Origin: Planctomycetia bacterium
Lineage (GTDB): Bacteria > Planctomycetota > Planctomycetia > Pirellulales > S012-138
Direction: 5' to 3'
NCBI GenBank assembly: GCA_016177915.1
Contig: JACOUI010000132.1
Span: 1-42,753 of the forward strand
DNA: 42,753 nucleotides
Position numbers and translations under genes: made by a program. Positions 17,372 through 24,560 of the stretch are shown here, piece after piece (position 1 is the first letter of the stretch; every line of letters starts with the position of its first letter). The notes below the pieces were generated by a model, which was given only the letters and a program-made list of their open reading frames with translations, made no database searches and was not told where the DNA came from.

Positions 17372-18895
17372 TCACGCCCCAAACAGCCTCTTCAGCGGCT
17401 CGCCCGTCGCCAGGCGGTGCGGCCGGCCGGCCTGGTCGCGGATCTCCGTCGCCGGGTCGATGCCGAACCGCCAGAAGATCGTCGCCGCCAGGTCGCCGGG
17501 CGTCACCGGGTCGGCCGCGGGATAGGCCCCGATGCGGTCGCTCTGGCCGTAGACTGCCCCGCCCTGAACTCCGCCGCCGGCGAAGAGCACGGTGTAGCAA
17601 TCGGGCCAATGGTCGCGGCCGCCGTCGCCGTTGATCTTGGGCGTGCGTCCGAACTCGCCCATCGCCACGACCAGCGTCGATTCCAAGAGACCCCGCGCGT
17701 CCAGATCCTCGACGAGCGCCGACAGCGACTGATCGGCCTGCGGCAGGAGGTGCGTCTTGTGCTGGTTGGCGCATTTGAAATGCGCGTCCCAGTTCTGGCC
17801 CTGCTGCTTGAAGTCGTAGACGTTCACGAACGGCACGCCCGCCTCCACCAGCCGCCGCGCCAAGAGCACGTTCTGCCCGCGCATCTGCCGGGCGTATCCC
17901 ATTTCGGCGCCGTTGCCGCCACCGCCGCCCTCGCCGACGGCCACCGCGTCCGTCCCGAAGCCGTAACGCTCGCGGACCTGCGGGCTTTCCTGGGCGATAT
18001 CGACGGCCTGGCGCAGGGCGTCGGACTTGAGCAGGCGGTAGGCGCGGTCGTAGAGGGCCTCGGTTTTTCGTTCGGCCGGCAGGGCGAGGTCGAGCTTCTC
18101 CAGCAGCCGCCGGCGCTCGCCCAGGCGCGGCCCATCGACGCCCTCGGCCGGCTTGAGCATTTCGACTTGAAACTGCCGCGTGGCGGGATTCGCCTCGACG
18201 GGCATGGGGTCATAGGCTGCGCCGAGAAACCCGCCCCCCTGGCAGGGCACGTCCACGACGTTGTGAAACGTGAAGGGGAGCGAGGCGAAGGGGACTTCCG
18301 CGCCCTGGCCGCGGCCGACGGAGGTCATGCTGCGGTCCAGAGCGTGGGTAGCCGCGTAGGCCACCGCGCTGCCGTAGCTAGGATAAACTTGCGCCTGCGG
18401 CGCGAAGAGCTCGCGGTCGGGCCCTTCGAGCGGCCTGCCCGTGAGGGCGTGAATGGCCGCCGAATCGTGCAGCCGGGCATTGTGGGTCACGCTGCGGACG
18501 AGGGCCACCTTGTCCATGACGCGCGCCATGCGCGGCAGGTGCTCGCAAATCGTGAGGCCCGGCACGGCGGTGGCGATGGGCTGGAACTCGCCGCGGACCT
18601 CGGCCGGGGCGCCCGGCTTAAGGTCGTAGGTGTCAAGCTGGCTCGGCCCGCCGTAGTAGAAGATGAGGATGCAGCTTCGAATCGGCCGCAGCGCCGGCGG
18701 CGGTTTCCCAGAAGATGAATTCGCAGTTGAACCCGAAGATGAACTCGCGGGCGAGAGCGCGGTGGATGGAGGCCCTTCCGACGCGGCCGCCTGTGCTCGC
18801 CAGAGACCGCCGAGGTTAAGCCCCAGCCCAGCGCCCGCGCCGGCGGCGAACTGCAAGAGCCGCCGTCGCGTGAGGAGGGTGACAGGATCGATCAT
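17372..18895 (-). CDS. DUF1501 domain protein with Tat-type signal
   Basis: A 507-residue exported protein of the DUF1501 family (alkaline-phosphatase-superfamily fold), abundant in planctomycetes. The leader has the twin-arginine type pattern TRRRLLQFAAGAGAG (residues 9-23). Then comes a Ser-rich spacer unique to this copy (residues 45-65), and the domain: SCILIFYYGGPSQLDTYDLKP, HNARLHDSAAIHALTGRP, VNVYDFKQQGQNWDAH, and the C-terminal VVAMGEFGRTPKINGDGGRDHW, where Asp/His residues would hold metal in the superfamily. It usually sits beside a DUF1549/DUF1553 cytochrome partner; none is adjacent here. It ends 34 bp from the convergent ATPase gene. Confidence 0.92.
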   Translation of the reverse strand: MIDPVTLLTRRRLLQFAAGAGAGLGLNLGGLWRAQAAASEGPPSTALSPASSSSGSTANSSSGKPPPALRPIRSCILIFYYGGPSQLDTYDLKPGAPAEVRGEFQPIATAVPGLTICEHLPRMARVMDKVALVRSVTHNARLHDSAAIHALTGRPLEGPDRELFAPQAQVYPSYGSAVAYAATHALDRSMTSVGRGQGAEVPFASLPFTFHNVVDVPCQGGGFLGAAYDPMPVEANPATRQFQVEMLKPAEGVDGPRLGERRRLLEKLDLALPAERKTEALYDRAYRLLKSDALRQAVDIAQESPQVRERYGFGTDAVAVGEGGGGGNGAEMGYARQMRGQNVLLARRLVEAGVPFVNVYDFKQQGQNWDAHFKCANQHKTHLLPQADQSLSALVEDLDARGLLESTLVVAMGEFGRTPKINGDGGRDHWPDCYTVLFAGGGVQGGAVYGQSDRIGAYPAADPVTPGDLAATIFWRFGIDPATEIRDQAGRPHRLATGEPLKRLFGA

Positions 18896-18915
18896 CGGAG
18901 CCTCGATGATCCACG

Positions 18916-18941
18916 GTAGCCGTCTCGCTCCGCGAGACGGC
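18916..18941. repeat. Palindromic repeat family B, copy upstream of the DUF1501 gene
   Basis: Hairpin with a perfect 9-bp stem, GCCGTCTCG / CGAGACGGC, around loop CTCCG, preceded by GTA. It contains the family B core CGCTCCGCG and lies between the DUF1501 start and the left att-like repeat at 18962. Confidence 0.75.
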
Positions 18942-18961
18942 GCCTTTCATGGGCAAACGAG

Positions 18962-19002
18962 GAAGTGGACAGGGCCGGGATTGAACCGGCGACACCAGGA
19001 TT
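18962..19002. repeat. Left copy of 41-bp tRNA-Phe 3'-end direct repeat (att-like)
   Basis: Identical over 41 bp, same orientation, to 20145-20185, which is the 3' half of tRNA-Phe plus four bases of its downstream flank. This is the form of an attachment site left by an element that integrates into a tRNA 3' end. Confidence 0.8.
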
Positions 19003-19048
19003 CACAGGTGATTCTCAGTCGGTGCCTCGCCGTCCGGCCAAGCCCGCC
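18966..19048 (-). pseudogene. tRNA-like remnant with a tRNA-Phe 3' half
   Basis: Read on the minus strand, the last 37 bases (T arm and acceptor 3' strand) equal those of tRNA-Phe. The 5' portion starts GGCGGGCTTGGCCGGACGGC and also looks tRNA-like, with CTGAGAA in the anticodon-loop position, but it pairs with neither the acceptor 3' strand nor a proper anticodon stem. I therefore read it as a chimeric remnant made at an integration junction, not a working tRNA. A scan with a covariance model could overturn this. Confidence 0.6.
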
Positions 19049-19103
19049 AAAGTGTAGACGCGGCAAGCGATTGCAGCAACAGGGGCGCCGACGCCCGCGG
19101 CGG

Positions 19104-19256
19104 CGCGCAGCAGAAATCGCAGCATTTTGGGGCTTCAAGCGGCCCGATCGACCGGAACTGGCCGCGCTCATCGACGCCTGGCCACGGCTGACGGGCGAGG
19201 CCCGATCGCGCGTCCTGGCCATCATGCGTCAGGCAGGAGAAGCGGGGGCGGCCTAG
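19104..19256 (+). pseudogene. Short coding remnant, possibly tail of an integrase-associated gene
   Basis: An in-frame stretch without ATG, reading FWGFKRPDRPELAALIDAWP, then RLTGEARSRVLAIMRQAGEA to a stop at 19256. The pattern (Leu-x-x-Leu-Ile-x-Ala-Trp-Pro...Arg-x-x-Val-Leu-Ala-Ile) resembles short peptides that I recall next to tyrosine recombinases in planctomycetes. It lies just inside the left att-like repeat, which fits. Identity is tentative. Confidence 0.4.
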
Positions 19257-19281
19257 GGCGGCGCCCCGACAAAGCGCGCGA

Positions 19282-19310
19282 TTGACAACCGTTCAGCATA
19301 AACATATCAT
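19282..19310 (+). promoter_or_regulatory. Promoter of the toxin-antitoxin pair
   Basis: TTGACA (19282-19287), a 17-base spacer and TATCAT (19305-19310) match the sigma-70 consensus at 11 of 12 positions, 10 bases before the ATG at 19320. TGACA and TGTCA (19283-19287, 19310-19314) form inverted half-sites around the promoter, a plausible site for repression by the downstream HTH protein. Confidence 0.65.
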
Positions 19311-19319
19311 GTCAACATC

Positions 19320-19583
19320 ATGCCCAACGTAACCTTGCTGTACGACGCGGCGGTGCAGTTGGGCAACTTGCCCAGGCCGATCAAAGCCCGAATGGTCGAA
19401 TGGATCGTGAGGCTGGCCGATTGGCCAGAAGTGAGCGGGGCAAAGCCACTTTGGGGCAACCTGGCGGGGCATTATCGGTTGCGTACGGGCGACTACCGCA
19501 TGCAATTCCGCATCGAACGCGGACAAGTGCTTGTGGAGCAACTCGGGCATCGCGACGGCTTTTACGACGAGGGTGGCGCATGA
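19320..19583 (+). CDS. RelE/ParE-superfamily toxin
   Basis: An 87-residue protein of the RelE/ParE/HigB-like toxin superfamily. It shows the usual order: an N-terminal strand, two helices (LGNLPRPIKARMVEWIVRLA), then the beta sheet with LWGNLAGHYRLRTGDYRMQF and a final strand VLVEQLGHRDGFY. Conserved features include Gly-x-Tyr-Arg-Leu-Arg, Gly-Asp-Tyr-Arg and the C-terminal His-Arg...Tyr. Such toxins usually cut ribosome-bound mRNA or poison gyrase; which one applies cannot be told. The toxin comes before the antitoxin (HigBA-like order), and its TGA overlaps the antitoxin ATG by four bases. Confidence 0.88.
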   Translation: MPNVTLLYDAAVQLGNLPRPIKARMVEWIVRLADWPEVSGAKPLWGNLAGHYRLRTGDYRMQFRIERGQVLVEQLGHRDGFYDEGGA

Positions 19584-19951
19584 TCGGGCTACAACGGATC
19601 CAAGTGGCTGGCCAACCGTTCGTGCTGTTGCCGGAACGCGAATACGAGCGTCTCTGTTCGCGGGCTGCGGAAACGGTGCCGCTGAACGACGACGACTTGC
19701 CGCCGTTGCCCAAGCCCGACAAGCACGGGAATTTTCCGGCGTTGGAATACGCCCGCATTTCGCTGGCGCGCGACATCATCCGCGACCGGCGGGTCGCGGG
19801 TTTGACGCAACGGGAATTGGCCAAGTTGGCGGGCACGCGGCAGGAAACCATTTCGCGGATCGAATCGGGCAGATACACGGCATCGGTCAGGCTGATCGAC
19901 AAGATCGACCGTGTTCTGCGCATCGCGATCGCCAAACGGAAAGGCAACTGA
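19580..19951 (+). CDS. Xre-family HTH antitoxin
   Basis: A 123-residue antitoxin partner. The N-terminal part (residues 1-35, IQVAGQPFVLLPEREYERL) resembles the toxin-binding or Phd-like start found in related pairs; the C-terminal part (about 60-118) is an Xre helix-turn-helix: GLTQRELAKLAGTRQETISR followed by IESGRYTASVRLIDKI. The ATG at 19580 overlaps the toxin stop (ATGA), showing translational coupling. It probably represses its own promoter at 19282-19310 alone and together with the toxin. Confidence 0.88.
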   Translation: MIGLQRIQVAGQPFVLLPEREYERLCSRAAETVPLNDDDLPPLPKPDKHGNFPALEYARISLARDIIRDRRVAGLTQRELAKLAGTRQETISRIESGRYTASVRLIDKIDRVLRIAIAKRKGN

Positions 19952-19960
19952 GCATGGCCT

Positions 19961-20167
19961 GTGAAACTCGGCAACGGCAAGCAGCCCCCGCGGGGGATTG
20001 ACTTTGTTGACCCGGCCGACGGCGAGCGGCTGCGGCTGGGGATCGTGGCCCACGATGACGCCGGCACGGCCCGCGGCTACGTCGAAAAGCTGCTGGTCGC
20101 AAAGGGGCAGAGCCGTCGTCTTGCGAAACGGTGCGGCCGAAGGCGAAGTGGACAGGGCCGGGATTGA
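19961..20167 (+). pseudogene. Probable N-terminal fragment of a tyrosine integrase
   Basis: An open stretch from GTG 19961 that reads into the tRNA-Phe gene on the other strand. The sequence RGIDFVDPADGERLRLGIVA followed by ARGYVEKLLVAK resembles the N-terminal arm-binding region of planctomycete site-specific integrases (D-G-x-R-x-x-L-G, then a helix ending LLxAK). After about 55 residues the match is lost in repeat and tRNA sequence. No catalytic domain remains. The call rests on remembered family pattern and position at an att-like site. Confidence 0.45.
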
Positions 20168-20185
20168 ACCGGCGACACCAGGATT
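20145..20185. repeat. Right copy of the 41-bp att-like direct repeat, within tRNA-Phe
   Basis: Matches 18962-19002 exactly. It covers the 3' half of tRNA-Phe from the anticodon-stem 3' side through the discriminator base and four flanking bases. The distance between copies is 1183 bp. Confidence 0.8.
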
Positions 20186-20221
20186 TTCAGTCCTGTGCTC
20201 TACCAACTGAGCTACCTGTCC
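20149..20221 (-). tRNA. tRNA-Phe (GAA)
   Basis: A 73-nt cloverleaf on the minus strand: acceptor GGACAGG/CCTGTCC with discriminator A, D arm GCTC/GAGC, anticodon stem CAGGA/TCCTG around the loop CTGAAAA (anticodon GAA), variable loop GTGTC and T arm GCCGG/CCGGC with TTCAATC. All stems pair perfectly. CCA is not encoded. The 3' end adjoins the 1.2-kb toxin-antitoxin segment. Confidence 0.97.
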
Positions 20222-20238
20222 GGACGACAACGGGCACC

Positions 20239-20339
20239 GTAGCCATCACGCTCCGCGTGATGCGGCCACCGTAGCCGTCGCGCTCTGTGCGACGGAGCCG
20301 CATCACGCGGAGCGTGATGGCTACAGCGAGACGGCTACC
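20239..20339. repeat. Cluster of palindromic repeat family B
   Basis: Three successive units in about 100 bp: GTAGCCATCACGCTCCGCG..., GTAGCCGTCGCGCTCTGTG... and the inverted ...CGCGGAGCGTGATGGCTAC, ending in GAGACGGCTACC. Units 1 and 3 can also pair with each other over about 20 bases, so the cluster can form a large cruciform. It starts 18 bp upstream of the tRNA-Phe 5' end. Confidence 0.8.
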
Positions 20340-21054
20340 GTGCGTCGCTCGCATTTTGCAAAACCCCCGATTCCTTGTCCAGCCGGGGCCAGCCACCATC
20401 CGCCACAACCCCCTTCTCTCGGCCGCCGTCGAATCGATTCCTCGCACCCTGGCCAGCGCAGCGATGCATCGGCTGAAGCGGCCACGCGCGGCACACCGTA
20501 AGGAGCGGCCGAAAAATAACTTCCCGAATTGTCGCCTTTCGCGGAGCGAAAGACGACATTTATTCTTCGTTCGACCGTAAGACGTTGCGATTCGGGCCGC
20601 CAATCGCAGCATGGCGTGCCCAAAGCATGTGCACGGCCGCCGCCGCCAAGCAAGAACCGGATGGATTCCAGAAAAACGCAGACGGAACGCAAGCTCAGCA
20701 TCCGCCTATGGATTCGCCGCGCCTTGTCGCTCGTGTCGTGGCCGCCCGTGTGCCGGCACGCCATTTGCGGCCCCTACAGCGGCAGCACGAACCGCATTCC
20801 GTCGACTCGCACCGTGGTGAATCCCATGTAGGCGCACTGGAACTGTTGCGCATGGATTGCGCACCTGCCGGGCCGCCCCGCCCCGCCCTGGCTCGGCAGG
20901 AACCGTTCGCTCTTCTGTTGCGCCGCACGTCCGCTGGCTTCAGGCCGCTCGCCCAGCCTGACTGATTTTTTCCCGTTCTGCCGCCGGGAAGCTCGGTCGC
21001 TCTTCGCGCCCGCGCCCAGCCGGCGTGTGAGACCCTGCGCCCAAGGAACGCATC
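20340..21054. other. Long intergenic region before the nitrate operon
   Basis: About 715 bp with no convincing gene: frames here are short, on both strands, and rich in rare-looking Cys/His/Arg runs. It holds one more family B hairpin (20531-20557, CTTTCGC-GGA-GCGAAAG) and two leader hairpins near 20864-20971 (separate entry). The promoter and nitrogen control sites of the operon are expected here, but I could not assign a clear -35/-10 or -24/-12 pair. Confidence 0.5.
20864..20971 (+). terminator. Leader hairpin and terminator-like stem before nirA
   Basis: First stem: CCTGCCG (20864-20870) with CGGCAGG (20894-20900). Second: TCAGGC (20940-20945) with GCCTGA (20956-20961), followed after four bases by six Ts (20966-20971), 83 bp before the nirA start. 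An intrinsic terminator inside a nitrate-operon leader would fit attenuation control, but the stem is short. Confidence 0.4.
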
Positions 21055-22839
21055 GTGAGTTTTGCGGAAGTCCAATCCCCGCCGCCTGCCGAACCTGCAT
21101 TGCGGGGTCTCGCGCCCAGCCACGATGTCTCAGTCTCAGTTCCCGACCACGGCGACGAAGTCTGCCGCTGCCATCGCGTCACAAAATCGCGCGTCCTTGA
21201 GTGCATCCGCGACGGCTGCGGAACGCTCAAGTCGATCGGCGCACGCTGCCAGGCCGGCACGGGCTGCGGAAGCTGCCAGGGGTTGCTGGGCGATCTGATC
21301 ACCGAGTGCCGTCGCGGCGACGCCGCCGAGCGAAAACAAAACAAGGTCGAGCTTACCAAGCAGGAAAAAGACGGCCTGGACATCCTGCCCGATGTTTATC
21401 GTTACGCCGAGACCGGCGACTGGACGCAGATCTCCGAGGACGACGCGCAGCGCATGAAGTGGTACGGCCTGTTCCTTCGCAAGCCCACGCCGGGCCATTT
21501 CATGCTCCGGATCCGCGCCACCTGCGGCCAGATGACCGCCCGGCAGTGGCGCGTCATCGCGGACCTGTCGGACCGTCACGGGAAAGGATTCTGCGACCTG
21601 ACGACCCGGCAACAGGTCCAGATGCGCTGGTTCACGATCGGCCACGTGCCGGAGATCCTGGAGCAGCTTGCCGAGGCGGGACTCGACACGTTTCAGACGG
21701 GAATGGACAACGTGCGCGGCGTCTGCGGTTGCCCCGTCGGCGGACTGACGCCCAGCGAACTCTTCGACGCCACGCCGGTCGCCCGGCAGTTCACCGAGAT
21801 GCTGGTGGGAAACAAGGAGTTTTCCAATCTTCCGCGCAAGTTCAACGTCACCATTAGCGGGTGCCTGGAAAACTGCTGCCACGCCGAGACGCAGGACCTG
21901 GCGCTCGTGCCCGCGGTGGCGGACATCGATGGAGAAACGCGCTGCGGCTTCAACGTCCTCGTCGGGGGCAAGCAGGGATCGGGCGGCTACCGGCCGGCCA
22001 CGGACTTGGACGTATTTGTCCTTCCAGAGGATGCGCCGGAAGTCTGCCAACAGATCGCGTTCATTTTCCGCGATCATGGTTCGCGAGAGACGCGGACCCG
22101 CGCGCGACTGGCCTTCCTCGTCGAAGACCGGGGCGCCGCCTGGCTGCGCCGCGAACTGGAGCGGCGCTGCGGCGCGCCCCTGCGCGCCGCCGGCGCCGAT
22201 CAGCGCAAGAAAACGCACAACGATCACGTCGGCATCTTTCGGCAGAAGCAACCGGGCCTGAACTACGTCGGGCTGCTCGTGCCGGTGGGTCGCATTTCCA
22301 CGGACCAGATGCGGGGCGCGGCCGACCTCGCCGAGCGGTATGGCGACGGCTCGATCCGCCTTACGACCGGCCAAAACGTCATCGTCGCCGGCGTACCCGA
22401 CTCCAAGATCGGCGGCCTCACCGAAGAGCCGCTGCTCAGAGAGCTGCGCTACGATCCCACGCCGATCATGCGCGGACTCGTGTCGTGCACGGGCAACGAC
22501 TATTGCCATTTGGCGCTCATCGAGACCAAGGGCTGGGCCATCGAAGTTGCAAGGCAGCTTGAACAGCGCCTGGGGGATGAAGCGGCGAAGGTCGCTCCTT
22601 TGACGATCCGTTGGTCGGGCTGTCCGGCGGGGTGCGGCCTGCACCAGGCGGCGACGATCGGCCTGCAGGGCTGCCGCATGCGCCAGGCCAACGGCCAGAT
22701 TGCCGACGCGGCGCACGTCTACGTGAACGGCGCGTCCGGCCCGGCCGCGCGCGTCGGGACAGAGCTTCTCAACGACGTCCCGTGTGACGCTCTGGCCGAT
22801 GCACTTCTCCCGCTCGTGAAGCACCTGCCGAGGAAATGA
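21055..22839 (+). CDS. nirA: Ferredoxin-type nitrite reductase with N-terminal BFD domain
   Basis: A 594-residue assimilatory nitrite reductase. It reduces nitrite to ammonium with six electrons at a siroheme coupled to a [4Fe-4S] cluster. The cluster/siroheme cysteines are Cys478 and Cys484 (SCTGNDYC) and Cys523 and Cys527 (GCPAGC), the C-x5-C...C-x3-C pattern. The two NIR_SIR half-domains are visible (RIRATCGQMTARQWRVIADL; TTRQQVQMRWFTI; VGLLVPVGRISTDQM). Residues 37-74 form an extra BFD-like [2Fe-2S] domain with C-x-C-x31-C-x2-C spacing, normally found inside NasB/NirB-type enzymes. GTG 21055 has AAGGA eight bases upstream. First gene of the nitrate operon; its stop overlaps the next ATG (ATGA). 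A sulfite reductase is less likely given the neighbours. Confidence 0.92.
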   Translation: MSFAEVQSPPPAEPALRGLAPSHDVSVSVPDHGDEVCRCHRVTKSRVLECIRDGCGTLKSIGARCQAGTGCGSCQGLLGDLITECRRGDAAERKQNKVELTKQEKDGLDILPDVYRYAETGDWTQISEDDAQRMKWYGLFLRKPTPGHFMLRIRATCGQMTARQWRVIADLSDRHGKGFCDLTTRQQVQMRWFTIGHVPEILEQLAEAGLDTFQTGMDNVRGVCGCPVGGLTPSELFDATPVARQFTEMLVGNKEFSNLPRKFNVTISGCLENCCHAETQDLALVPAVADIDGETRCGFNVLVGGKQGSGGYRPATDLDVFVLPEDAPEVCQQIAFIFRDHGSRETRTRARLAFLVEDRGAAWLRRELERRCGAPLRAAGADQRKKTHNDHVGIFRQKQPGLNYVGLLVPVGRISTDQMRGAADLAERYGDGSIRLTTGQNVIVAGVPDSKIGGLTEEPLLRELRYDPTPIMRGLVSCTGNDYCHLALIETKGWAIEVARQLEQRLGDEAAKVAPLTIRWSGCPAGCGLHQAATIGLQGCRMRQANGQIADAAHVYVNGASGPAARVGTELLNDVPCDALADALLPLVKHLPRK

Positions 22840-24560
22840 CGATGACCGCGACAGGCGCCTTGGCAGCGGAACCCCGGGCCGCAGGCGACGACACCGCCAT
22901 CGAGCCGGTGCTCGTCGAGCGGTCGCTGGCACAGCAGCAGACTCTTACCGCCGTCGAGCAGTTCGCCGCCCTTCACGACTCGCCGCTCCGGCCCGCAAAC
23001 GCCTCGCGCTACGCCGCACTGCTCCCCGCCCGCTCCCCCGCCGATGGCGAGCAGTACGCCTTCGAAGTCGATCTGGATCGCTGCTCCGGCTGCAAGTCGT
23101 GCGTGACGGCGTGCCACTCCCTCAATGGCCTGGCGCCGGGCGAGACGTGGCGCGACGTGGGGCTGTTGCACGGCGGGACCGATGAGCTGCCGGTTCTGCA
23201 GCACGTCACGGCGGCGTGCCATCATTGCCTGGAGCCGGCGTGCCTGTCCGCCTGCCCCGTGAAAGCCTACGAAAAAGACCCGCGGACCGGCATTGTCAAA
23301 CACCTCGACGACCAGTGCATCGGCTGCCAGTACTGCATCTTCGCCTGCCCCTATGACGTGCCCAAGTACAACCGCCAGCTCGGCATCGTCCGCAAGTGCG
23401 ACATGTGCAGCACGCGGCTGGCCGCCGGCGAGCCGCCCGCGTGCGTCCAGGCCTGCCCCACCGCCGCCATCCGCATCACCCTCGTGCGCCGGCAGGAGAT
23501 CATCGAAGGCTGCGAGACGGGCGTCTTTCTGCCCGGCGCTCCTGACTCGGGGCTGACCCTCCCCACGACGCACTACAAAACGCGCCGTGCCTTTCCGCGC
23601 AATCTCCTGCCCGCGGACTACCACTCGATCAAACCCGAACGCGCGCACTGGCCGCTCGTGCTGATGCTCGTCTTGACGCAGTTGGCGGTCGGCGCCTTCG
23701 CCGTTGGTTTTGTGCTGGATCGCTTCGCCGGCAACCCGCTCGCGGTGGACGCCGCGCGCGTGCACGCCGTCAGCTCGCTCGCCTTCGGCGCCCTGGCGCT
23801 GGCCGTCAGCGTCCTTCATCTCGGGCGGCCGCTGTATGCGTTTCGAGCCGTCTTGGGCCTGCGCACGTCCTGGCTCAGCCGAGAAATTCTGGCCTTTTCC
23901 CTGTTTGCACCGCTCGCTGCTGCCTACGCCGCGGCGCTGTGGCTGGCGCCGACGCAGACCGCTTCCGGGACAACGGTCCACGACGTTCTCGGCGCCACCG
24001 TGGTTGCCAGCGGACTGTGCGGCGTGATCTTCTCCATCAAAGTCTACCAGTGCACTGGACGCAGCTTCTGGAATGGCGTCTCCACGAGCCTCAAGTTTCT
24101 CCTTACGACGCTGCTCCTGGGCATCGCCACGGTGCTGCTTACATCGGCGGTCACTTCGGCCAGCTCGCCGCCGTCCCTTCCGCACGCACAGACCCCGCAC
24201 GATTTCATTTTGCTTTACGGCCTGATCGCGGCCTCGGCTGTGAAACTCCTTACGGAATTGGCCTTCTTCCTGCACCTTGGCGACCGGAGGAACAACCCCG
24301 CCAAGCGGTCCGCCCTCCTCATGGCCGGACCGCTCAGGAGCATCACCAGATCTCGATTCGCCTTGGGGGTCGTCGGCGGGCTTTGGGCCCCGGCGTACTT
24401 GCTCCTGTCCGGCCCGTCCGCGGCAGCCGGCGACGCCGGTTACCGGGTGGTCGCCGCCGCGGTCGCTTTCGTCGCGCTCGTGCTGGGCGAACTGCTGGAG
24501 CGCTACTTGTTCTTCGCGGCCGTGGTGCCGCCCAAAATGCCCGGGAGGTTTGCCGCGTGA
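22836..24560 (+). CDS. Fused DmsB-DmsC electron-transfer subunit
   Basis: A 574-residue fusion of an iron-sulfur subunit and a membrane anchor of the DMSO-reductase family. Residues about 75-215 hold sixteen cysteines in four ferredoxin-like groups ([11 protein letters not shown] from Cys83; [30 protein letters not shown]...CVQACP), enough for four [4Fe-4S] clusters. From about residue 270 there are eight membrane helices of DmsC type, with the signatures [17 protein letters not shown] and SWLSREIL, and [16 protein letters not shown] at the end. The likely role is quinol oxidation and electron delivery to the molybdoenzyme encoded next. No Tat leader is seen on either subunit, so the iron-sulfur domain should face the cytoplasm. 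Confidence 0.92.
   Translation: MTMTATGALAAEPRAAGDDTAIEPVLVERSLAQQQTLTAVEQFAALHDSPLRPANASRYAALLPARSPADGEQYAFEVDLDRCSGCKSCVTACHSLNGLAPGETWRDVGLLHGGTDELPVLQHVTAACHHCLEPACLSACPVKAYEKDPRTGIVKHLDDQCIGCQYCIFACPYDVPKYNRQLGIVRKCDMCSTRLAAGEPPACVQACPTAAIRITLVRRQEIIEGCETGVFLPGAPDSGLTLPTTHYKTRRAFPRNLLPADYHSIKPERAHWPLVLMLVLTQLAVGAFAVGFVLDRFAGNPLAVDAARVHAVSSLAFGALALAVSVLHLGRPLYAFRAVLGLRTSWLSREILAFSLFAPLAAAYAAALWLAPTQTASGTTVHDVLGATVVASGLCGVIFSIKVYQCTGRSFWNGVSTSLKFLLTTLLLGIATVLLTSAVTSASSPPSLPHAQTPHDFILLYGLIAASAVKLLTELAFFLHLGDRRNNPAKRSALLMAGPLRSITRSRFALGVVGGLWAPAYLLLSGPSAAAGDAGYRVVAAAVAFVALVLGELLERYLFFAAVVPPKMPGRFAA

Noticed and set aside
20149-20221. Short frames reading through the tRNA genes
   Set aside because: They are translations of tRNA sequence.
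20864-20971. ANTAR-type double-hairpin antitermination leader
   Set aside because: The loops are too long and lack the A1/G4 hexaloop pattern, so I list only a terminator-like stem.
20340-21054. Several 60-147 codon frames on both strands before nirA
   Set aside because: They overlap each other on both strands, lack ribosome sites and show no protein-like composition.
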